From Candidatus Magasanikbacteria bacterium CG_4_10_14_0_2_um_filter_41_10 (GTDB lineage Bacteria > Patescibacteriota > Patescibacteriia > Magasanikbacterales > UBA922), in NCBI GenBank assembly GCA_002792995.1, contig PFPJ01000013.1:1-6015 (forward strand): DNA of 6,015 nt. The letters are read 5' to 3'. The first letter of the stretch is position 1. Every line of letters starts with the position of its first letter. The notes under the pieces were generated by a model. The model did no database searches and was not told where the DNA came from. It was given only the letters and a program-made list of their open reading frames with translations. This document shows positions 1 to 5,224 of this stretch, piece by piece. Both the position numbers and the translations under genes were made by a program.

Positions 1-1
1 T

Positions 2-1210
2 GCCTTTGAAAAAGCAGAAGACAAAACATTTCGCCTCGGACTGATCTACGATAGCAAAACCAAACTTGATGAATTTACAGAAAAAATTGTCGACAAACTC
101 GACATTGTTATTTCCTGTGATTTTTCATCTGATACGGCCATCCAAGAAGCACTGGCTCCTTTTCAGGATGAAATTTTGGTGTTAACAACACGCAGCGAGG
201 ATCAAATCACTTCGTTTGCTCGAATTGTGCCATACGTTCCTTTTGTCCATGCCCCTACGGAGACGTCTCTCTTGTGGGCAACGGATAAAATAGCCATGCG
301 AAAACACCTTCGTAGTTACAATAAAAATATTACCCCCTCTTTCATGGTGGTCAAAGATACAGAAAAAAAGAGTATCAAAGCTGTCCATGAAACGCTCACC
401 TTCCCAGTCATTGTAAAGCCTGCAGGCCTCGCTGCAAGTCGACTCGTAGGTATTTGTTATCACAAAGAAGAATTATCTGATTTTCTCAAAAAAGTATTCA
501 AGGAAATAGAAACTGTGTATAAGGAAGACGGTGGTAATGGCACACCGAAAGTATTGGTAGAAGAATTTATGGAAGGACAGCAATACTCGATTGATGCGTA
601 TGTCACAGATGTTGGTCGTATGTACTTTTGTCCTATGGTATCGGTGAAAACTGGCAAAGCCATTGGGTTTGATGATTTTTTTGGATATTTGCAAATGACG
701 CCAACGCTCCTCAATGAGGAAAGTATAGCCCAGGCAGAGATAGTTGCAGAGCAGGCAATCCGAGCGATGGCACTGCGCAGTACCACTGTTCATATAGAAC
801 TCTTGAAGACAGAGCAGGGTTGGAAAGTAATAGAACTAGGACCACGTATTGGTGGATTTCGGCACATGCTCTACGAAGCAGCGTTTGATTTCAACCATAC
901 AGCAAATGACATACTTATCAGACTTCCAAAAAAACCAAATATTAAGAAAAAAGAACATGGCTACGCAGCAGCCATGAAGTTTTTTGCAAAGGAAGAAGGA
1001 AAGCTGGTAAAACTTGGGGGAATAAAAAAAATTCAGGATCTGAAATCACTCAAAAAATTATATATCAATAAAAAAGTTGGAGATTCATGCAAATTTGCAA
1101 AACATGGTGGCAGCAGTGTCTTCAATATTATTCTTGTTAATAAAAATCGTTCAGAACTTCTTGCAGATATTCGACGTCTCGAACAGACAGTCGATATCCA
1201 AGTAGAATAA
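2..1210 (+). CDS. ATP-grasp ligase, copy 1 of tandem array (5' end outside window)
   Basis: The frame is open from base 2 to the TAA at 1208-1210, giving 402 visible codons. Alignment with copy 2 indicates that only about 22-23 N-terminal residues are missing, so the TTG at 176 is internal and not the start. Visible parts in order: the end of a pre-ATP-grasp domain, the block WATDKIAMR, the ATP-binding lysine in VKPAGLAAS, the hinge VEEFMEG, the conserved GFDDFFGYL, then HIEL and IELGPRIGG with the two metal-binding glutamates and an arginine, and a C-terminal segment with FAKHGG and ELLADIRR. ATP-grasp enzymes of this layout (ATP-grasp_4 / L-amino-acid ligase-like) activate a carboxylate as acyl phosphate and join it to an amine. 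They are presumably cytoplasmic, and no signal peptide is visible in the other copies. Substrate unknown. It is the most divergent copy: 50 of 100 residues match copy 2 over copy-2 positions 101-200 by hand count. The family call is firm; the specific reaction is not known. Confidence 0.9.
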   Translation, partial: AFEKAEDKTFRLGLIYDSKTKLDEFTEKIVDKLDIVISCDFSSDTAIQEALAPFQDEILVLTTRSEDQITSFARIVPYVPFVHAPTETSLLWATDKIAMRKHLRSYNKNITPSFMVVKDTEKKSIKAVHETLTFPVIVKPAGLAASRLVGICYHKEELSDFLKKVFKEIETVYKEDGGNGTPKVLVEEFMEGQQYSIDAYVTDVGRMYFCPMVSVKTGKAIGFDDFFGYLQMTPTLLNEESIAQAEIVAEQAIRAMALRSTTVHIELLKTEQGWKVIELGPRIGGFRHMLYEAAFDFNHTANDILIRLPKKPNIKKKEHGYAAAMKFFAKEEGKLVKLGGIKKIQDLKSLKKLYINKKVGDSCKFAKHGGSSVFNIILVNKNRSELLADIRRLEQTVDIQVE

Positions 1211-1241
1211 CATTACGCATACTCTCCCTTTTTAGAAACAA

Positions 1242-1271
1242 CGTACCCCTTCCATCGGGTACGCTTTCTTT
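1242..1271 (+). terminator. Hairpin terminator after ligase copy 1
   Basis: A perfect 7-bp stem, CGTACCC (1242-1248) with GGGTACG (1257-1263), encloses an 8-nt loop. It is followed by the pyrimidine-rich run CTTTCTTT. It lies between the stop of copy 1 and the start of copy 2, as expected for intrinsic termination. The T-run is interrupted by C, so termination may be partial, which would let some transcription continue into copy 2. Confidence 0.65.
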
Positions 1272-1281
1272 CTCATATTAT

Positions 1282-2556
1282 ATGTCTCGGACAAAAGAAT
1301 ATATTCTGTTTATAACAAATATTTCAAAACGTGGCACAGTAGCGGTGAAGAAATATAATGAAACAATGGGCAAAAACTACCAAATTATTGTTATACGAGA
1401 TAAAAATAAAAAAAATTGGGATAAAGTCGCTGAAAAAAGAAATATTTACAAACTTCTCACATGTGATTTCAATTCTCCACAGAGCATAGAAAGATCACTG
1501 GCACCATATAAAACGTCTATCAAAGCAGCCACATTTTATGGTGATGTCAACGCACCATTTGCCAAAAAAATAGTTCCTCATATACCATTTGTCCTCATGC
1601 CAACAGCGCAAAGTTTGGAATGGGCAACTGATAAAATAGCGATGAGACAATTTTTTGAAGTGCATGATAAGACTATAACCCCACCCTTTATTGTCGTAAA
1701 GGATGCGGATGAAAAATCAATTGAACAAATCATAAAAAAAATTGGATTTCCTTTGGTTATCAAACCTGCAGGGTTAGCGGCGAGTCTACTTGTGACCATG
1801 TGTTATCATGAAGATGAGCTTCGTTCATCTTTGAAAAAAACACTTCGAAAAGTAAAAAAAATTTACTTGGAAAACAAAAGGTCCATTGCCCCTAAAATTC
1901 TTGTGGAACAATTCATGGAAGGTGATATGTATTCAATAGATGCATATGTAGACAGACATGGTCATGCTCAATTTTGTCCTCTCGTCTATGTAAAAACAGG
2001 GAAAGCGATTGGGTTTGATGATTTTTTTGGATATCTTCGTCTGACTCCAACCCAACTTAAAGAATCGACAAAGGAAAAAGCAGAACATGTCGCCATGAAG
2101 GCAATTCAAGCGCTTAATTTACGCTCAACAATTGCACATATCGAATTGATGAGAACAGAAGAAGGATGGAAGATTATTGAACTTGGTCCACGGATGGGAG
2201 GATTCCGTCATGATATGTATGTTCTTTCTTATGGGATCGATCATGATATGAATGATTTGCGCATACATCTAGGAGAAAAACCTATTATTCCTAAAAAATT
2301 AAAATCGTATGTAGCAGTACTTCAATTTTTTGCAAAAAAGGAAGGGCAACTGCAAAAGATAAAAGGAGTACGGAAAATAACAGCTGTTGCTTCATTGAAA
2401 GAAATGGATATTCATATTAAACCAGGAGAAAAATGTTTATTTGCCAAACATGGGGGGAAATCTGTCTGTGACATCGTATTATCAAATATCAATCGTTCTG
2501 AACTCCTTGCAGATATACGCCGAATTGAACAAATGATTGATATACAAGCAATATAA
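1282..2556 (+). CDS. ATP-grasp ligase, copy 2 of tandem array
   Basis: A complete 424-aa protein. Residues 1-115 form the pre-ATP-grasp domain, starting with the beta strand EYILFIT. The ATP-grasp core follows: D117-K118 in WATDKIAMR, K161 in the KPAGLAAS ATP-binding loop, the hinge VEQFMEG (208-214), GFDDFFGY (244-251), and E288, E300 and R304 in HIEL and IELGPRMGG. The C-terminal domain (about 340-424) carries FAKHGG and ELLADIRR. The family joins a carboxylate to an amine with ATP, and the nearest known resemblance is to L-amino-acid ligases. The usual ATP-grasp E-x-N-x-R reads ELGPR here, so the asparagine metal ligand is absent. The ATG at 1282 is chosen because MSRTKEYILF aligns with the N-terminus of copy 3. 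There is no Shine-Dalgarno site before it, and it begins 18 bases after the preceding hairpin. Substrate and pathway are unknown. Confidence 0.92.
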   Translation: MSRTKEYILFITNISKRGTVAVKKYNETMGKNYQIIVIRDKNKKNWDKVAEKRNIYKLLTCDFNSPQSIERSLAPYKTSIKAATFYGDVNAPFAKKIVPHIPFVLMPTAQSLEWATDKIAMRQFFEVHDKTITPPFIVVKDADEKSIEQIIKKIGFPLVIKPAGLAASLLVTMCYHEDELRSSLKKTLRKVKKIYLENKRSIAPKILVEQFMEGDMYSIDAYVDRHGHAQFCPLVYVKTGKAIGFDDFFGYLRLTPTQLKESTKEKAEHVAMKAIQALNLRSTIAHIELMRTEEGWKIIELGPRMGGFRHDMYVLSYGIDHDMNDLRIHLGEKPIIPKKLKSYVAVLQFFAKKEGQLQKIKGVRKITAVASLKEMDIHIKPGEKCLFAKHGGKSVCDIVLSNINRSELLADIRRIEQMIDIQAI

Positions 2557-2558
2557 TA

Positions 2559-2576
2559 CCTTCTCCACAAGAAGGA
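2559..2576 (+). promoter_or_regulatory. Shine-Dalgarno site inside a small hairpin, before copy 3
   Basis: AAGGA at 2572-2576 sits 11 nt before the ATG at 2588 and is the clearest ribosome-binding site in the window. It decides the start of copy 3. It also lies in the 3' arm of a perfect 6-bp inverted repeat: CCTTCT (2559-2564), loop CCACA, AGAAGG (2570-2575). Folding would hide the site. Whether this regulates translation is inference; a 6-bp stem can arise by chance. Confidence 0.6.
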
Positions 2577-2587
2577 CACTGATTTTT

Positions 2588-3877
2588 ATGAAAAAAAACA
2601 AATATATACTTTTCGTCACAAGTGCTTCACAGCGAGATGTCGATGCTGTCAAACGATATAATGAAAAATTTAATACAAATTTTCGTATTCTTGTGCTCAG
2701 AGATAAAAATAAAAAAAATTGGGAAGCACGAGCAAAAAAGAGAAATGTTGCTCAAGTATTAACTTGTGATTTTAACAAGCCTCAAGATATTGAAAAAGCA
2801 CTTGCTCCATGGAAACAAACTATTCACACAGTTACCTTTCGTGGAGAAACAAATGCATCTTTTTTTGCAAAAATTGTTCCCCACCTACCATATATTGATT
2901 TACCGTCTGCAGAAAGCATTGAATGGGCAACTGATAAAATAGCGATGAGACATCTTTTTGAAGCACATGATAAAGCCATTACTCCAGCCTTTACCATTGT
3001 AAAAGATAATGAGGAAAAAACGATTGAACGAATCATTAAAAAAGTTGGTTTCCCTCTTATTATTAAACCATCAGGGTTGGCTCTCAGTTTATTGGTAACG
3101 ATGTGTTATCACGAAGATGAACTTCGTAGCTCATTGAAAACAATTTTAAGAAAGATAAAAAAAATTTACAAAGAGAACAACAGAGTCGTGACTCCTAAAC
3201 TACTTGTTGAACAATTTATGGAAGGAGAAATGTATTCTGTTGATGCGTATGTCGACAAACAAGGGAATACAAGCTTTTGCCCATTTGTCTATGTAAAAAC
3301 AGGAAAATCGGTTGGGTTTGATGATTTTTTTGGATATCTCCAAATGACACCATCTCAATTGAGTACGACAAACATACAAAAAGCAGAAATCGTGGCAAAA
3401 ACAGCTATACAAGCACTGAATCTCCATTCAACCACGGTTCATATTGAACTCATGCGTACCGAAGATGGATGGAAAATTATAGAACTGGGACCTCGTATTG
3501 GAGGATTCCGACACCATATGTATATGTTGTCATATGGCATTGATCATGATACAAATGATCTTATAGTTCGATTAAACAAAAAACCAATTATCCCTAAAAA
3601 AAGAAAGACGTACGTTGCCGTTATGAAATTATTTGCGAAAGAAGAGGGTATCCTGCAACATATTGAAGGAATACGAAAAATAAAAAAATTATCATCTTTT
3701 ACGAGCATTGCTACACATATACAGCCTGGTGAAAAATGTATGCATGCAAAACATGGAGGAAAATCCGTATGCGATATAACACTCTCACATGTACAGCGTC
3801 CAGAACTCCTTGCAGATATACGCCGAATCGAACAAATTGTAAAAATTGAACTTCAACCTAAACAAAAGAAGCGGTAA
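2588..3877 (+). CDS. ATP-grasp ligase, copy 3 of tandem array
   Basis: A 429-aa protein. An in-frame start exists at 2537, but it overlaps the end of copy 2 and adds 17 residues absent from copy 2. The ATG at 2588 gives MKKNKYILFVTS, aligned with copy 2, and has a Shine-Dalgarno site. The domain order is the same: pre-ATP-grasp, DK in WATDKIAMR, K160 in KPSGLALS, hinge VEQFMEG, GFDDFFGYL, E287 and E299 in HIEL and IELGPRIGG, then a C-terminal domain with AKHGG and ELLADIRR. By hand count 72 of 100 residues match copy 2 over copy-2 positions 101-200, and several stretches of 25-32 bases are identical, pointing to recent duplication or gene conversion. The gap to copy 2 is 31 bp, so co-transcription is likely. 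The basic tail QPKQKKR is encoded by the 5' arm of the downstream terminator. It is presumably an amide- or peptide-bond-forming ligase with unknown substrates. Confidence 0.92.
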   Translation: MKKNKYILFVTSASQRDVDAVKRYNEKFNTNFRILVLRDKNKKNWEARAKKRNVAQVLTCDFNKPQDIEKALAPWKQTIHTVTFRGETNASFFAKIVPHLPYIDLPSAESIEWATDKIAMRHLFEAHDKAITPAFTIVKDNEEKTIERIIKKVGFPLIIKPSGLALSLLVTMCYHEDELRSSLKTILRKIKKIYKENNRVVTPKLLVEQFMEGEMYSVDAYVDKQGNTSFCPFVYVKTGKSVGFDDFFGYLQMTPSQLSTTNIQKAEIVAKTAIQALNLHSTTVHIELMRTEDGWKIIELGPRIGGFRHHMYMLSYGIDHDTNDLIVRLNKKPIIPKKRKTYVAVMKLFAKEEGILQHIEGIRKIKKLSSFTSIATHIQPGEKCMHAKHGGKSVCDITLSHVQRPELLADIRRIEQIVKIELQPKQKKR

Positions 3878-3890
3878 TACCGCTTCTTTT
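3864..3890. terminator. Bidirectional hairpin terminator between convergent genes
   Basis: The arms AAAAGAAGCGGTA (3864-3876) and TACCGCTTCTTTT (3878-3890) are perfect reverse complements around A3877. In practice the apex opens into a small loop of 3-5 nt. The TAA stop of ligase copy 3 (3875-3877) lies in this loop. With A-rich bases on the left and T-rich bases on the right, it can terminate transcripts from both sides, and the minus-strand gene ends just 2 bp away. Confidence 0.88.
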
Positions 3891-3891
3891 A

Positions 3892-4614
3892 TTATACTGC
3901 ATTGACTGCATCAAATCCCCTCACCTGTAACTCCCGCCGCCTTCCAGAAAAGTGTTCGTCTGCTTTTTCCATTTGATCTTTTTTGTATTCTTGTCCAAGC
4001 AGAACAAGCCCATATTCAAATCCACGAATATGCTCACGCATTTCTCGTGCGATGAGAGGATGTTCTTGGGCATCATCTGCCATGATACGGATGTCTCCAA
4101 GCTCTTCTTCAAGTTCATCAAGAAGTTTTGAAAATTCTTCTACAGACGAATGAAATTGATTCCTCCCTGTTCCCTTGATCGATTGAATTGCATAGGTTTT
4201 CAAATGGACATCCATATCAACCAAGGCGTGATTCAACGCTATGCGTTCTTCTGAAGAAAAAAAATCTGCAGGAGCACCACTATATATATCATGGACAGTG
4301 CCACCATGTGCGCGAAATTCCTCAAACCTCTTTTGCATTTTTCGCGACAATGATGCACGAAAAAAACCTTCTCCCAGTGCCCCCTCATGAAGCGAGATTA
4401 TTTCTTGAAGTGCCTTGCGATACGGCCAAATTCTCTTGCCAAAAACAATCATGGTTTCTTCTATATCATCACGACTCAATTCAGTATCTTGTTCCACGTG
4501 CTCGAGTGCATGTCGCATTTCATCACCCATATCTTGTGGAAGCACAGGAACCACAAATTCATATAATGTGCGGAATATTTGTTTTGTATATTGTGTTTGT
4601 TTTACGGTATCCAT
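3892..4614 (-). CDS. Hypothetical helical, acidic protein, 240 aa
   Basis: I do not recognise this family. The protein runs from MDTVKQTQYTKQIF to FDAVNAV and looks almost entirely alpha-helical, with many Glu, Asp, Lys and Arg residues in heptad-like spacing. There is no signal peptide or membrane segment. The region around residues 155-175 (SSVEEFSKLLDELEEELGDI) could form a short coiled coil. The basic patch SRKMQKRFEEFRAHGG near the middle and SGRRRELQVRG near the end might touch nucleic acid, which is inference only. The ATG at 4614 has no Shine-Dalgarno site but lies 8 bases after a TATACT box, suggesting a leaderless message. It lies 34 bp downstream of the methyltransferase gene on the same strand, so the two may also be co-transcribed. 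It ends at the terminator shared with the ligase array. An overlapping plus-strand frame was judged a shadow. Confidence 0.8.
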   Translation of the reverse strand: MDTVKQTQYTKQIFRTLYEFVVPVLPQDMGDEMRHALEHVEQDTELSRDDIEETMIVFGKRIWPYRKALQEIISLHEGALGEGFFRASLSRKMQKRFEEFRAHGGTVHDIYSGAPADFFSSEERIALNHALVDMDVHLKTYAIQSIKGTGRNQFHSSVEEFSKLLDELEEELGDIRIMADDAQEHPLIAREMREHIRGFEYGLVLLGQEYKKDQMEKADEHFSGRRRELQVRGFDAVNAV

Positions 4615-4622
4615 ATATGTCT

Positions 4623-4628
4623 AGTATA
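4623..4628 (-). promoter_or_regulatory. Possible -10 box for the 240-aa protein gene
   Basis: On the minus strand this reads TATACT, one base from the TATAAT consensus, 8 nt upstream of the ATG at 4614. A start site about 7 nt downstream would give a leaderless or nearly leaderless transcript, consistent with the missing Shine-Dalgarno site. No convincing -35 hexamer lies at a 17-nt spacing. Confidence 0.35.
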
Positions 4629-4648
4629 CCAAAGCCGTAGTGAAGATA

Positions 4649-5119
4649 CTACTGGTGCCGAAGCGCATACATCGCAATGCCTGCCGCAATACTCACATTC
4701 AGACTTTCTTTTTTCCCCAGCATCGGAATATGAACAATAGCATCACACAAGGGCAAAATATCATCATCAACTCCATCCACCTCATTCCCAACAATTAGCG
4801 CTATAGATTGATCAATGTCAATTTCTAATTTCAATTTTCTAATTTCTCTACTGCTCTCATTTTTTTCTAAGCCTACAACCATAAATCCTTGTTCTTTCAA
4901 TTCATGAACAAGCACTTGCATATCTTCCCTCTTCTCCCACGGCATCCACGTTTCAGCACCCAGTGACACTTTATCTATTTGAATTTTTGGTGGCGTCGCC
5001 GTATACCCAACAAGATATAATTTGGAAATAGCAAACGCATCGGCCGTACGAAACATCGCACCAACATTATGGCACGATCTGATATTGGGGAGAATAAGAA
5101 TAATGTCTCTGTTGTTCAT
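4649..5119 (-). CDS. SpoU/TrmH-family RNA 2'-O-ribose methyltransferase
   Basis: 156 aa, the size of a minimal SPOUT enzyme without an extra RNA-binding domain. Motif 1 is NVGAMFRTADAF (18-29) with the likely catalytic Arg24. KVSLGAETWMPW (50-61) is the usual segment after the first half. Motif 2 is ALIVGNEVDGV (107-117), and motif 3 is GKKESLNVSIAAGIAMY (135-151). Motifs 2 and 3 form the trefoil knot that binds S-adenosylmethionine. The family methylates the 2'-OH of a tRNA or rRNA nucleotide in the cytoplasm, usually as a dimer. The target cannot be assigned here. The ATG at 5119 is preferred over a TTG at 5137 because the protein then begins directly with MNNRDIILILPN and has a weak AGGG upstream. 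The stop is TAG. Residues 91-103 are encoded by an AT-rich repeat in a linker before motif 2. It is divergent from the recombinase gene. Confidence 0.9.
   Translation of the reverse strand: MNNRDIILILPNIRSCHNVGAMFRTADAFAISKLYLVGYTATPPKIQIDKVSLGAETWMPWEKREDMQVLVHELKEQGFMVVGLEKNESSREIRKLKLEIDIDQSIALIVGNEVDGVDDDILPLCDAIVHIPMLGKKESLNVSIAAGIAMYALRHQ
4820..4846. repeat. AT-rich tandem near-repeat inside the methyltransferase gene
   Basis: Two adjacent copies, AATTTCTAATTTC (4820-4832) and AATTTTCTAATTTC (4833-4846), differ by one inserted T. On the coding strand they encode part of the charged linker REIRKLKLEIDID just before motif 2. The repeat may be a slippage product or an intruding low-complexity element. 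It leaves the reading frame open. Confidence 0.6.
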
Positions 5120-5224
5120 AGAGATGTACCCTACCAAAAAATTCTTATGTTGTATATATAGAGCAAGTGTCGTACAATATATATACGAACATATAGATAA
5201 TACGACTGTTCGTTCATAGACTAT
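5120..5224. promoter_or_regulatory. Divergent intergenic promoter region
   Basis: This 105-bp AT-rich gap must hold the promoters of the methyltransferase (leftward) and the recombinase (rightward). A plausible rightward -10 is GATAAT at 5196-5201, which would give a short leader of about 17 nt before the ATG at 5225. No strong -35 was found for either direction. Inverted arms surround this box: GTCGTA (5169-5174) with TACGAC (5201-5206), and ACGAAC (5185-5190) with GTTCGT (5208-5213). They could be operator half-sites. No Shine-Dalgarno site precedes the recombinase ATG. Confidence 0.4.

Noticed and set aside
176..178. TTG at 176 as the start of ligase copy 1
   Set aside because: The frame is open back to base 2, and the 58 upstream codons align with residues about 23-80 of copy 2, so the true start lies before the window.
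182..793. Several minus-strand open frames within ligase copy 1
   Set aside because: They are shadows of a well-conserved coding sequence; their translations show no conserved motifs.
2537..2587. Upstream start extending ligase copy 3 by 17 residues
   Set aside because: It overlaps the end of copy 2, adds residues with no match in copy 2, and ignores the Shine-Dalgarno site placed for the ATG at 2588.
2..3877. The triplicated ligases as a carbamoyl-phosphate synthase or purine-biosynthesis gene set
   Set aside because: Each protein has a single ATP-grasp core with its own N-terminal and C-terminal domains, not the duplicated halves of carbamoyl-phosphate synthase, and no purine-pathway genes are nearby.
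4188..4640. 150-aa plus-strand open frame opposite the 240-aa protein gene
   Set aside because: It is antisense to a longer frame with protein-like composition, is rich in His, Cys and Pro with no domain pattern, and runs past the other gene's start into its promoter. The terminator at 3864-3890 and the spacing both favour the minus-strand gene.
5022..5219. 65-aa plus-strand frame running from the methyltransferase gene into the intergenic gap
   Set aside because: Its first half is antisense to conserved motif 1 of the methyltransferase, and its second half is AT-rich promoter-like DNA with no protein-like signal.
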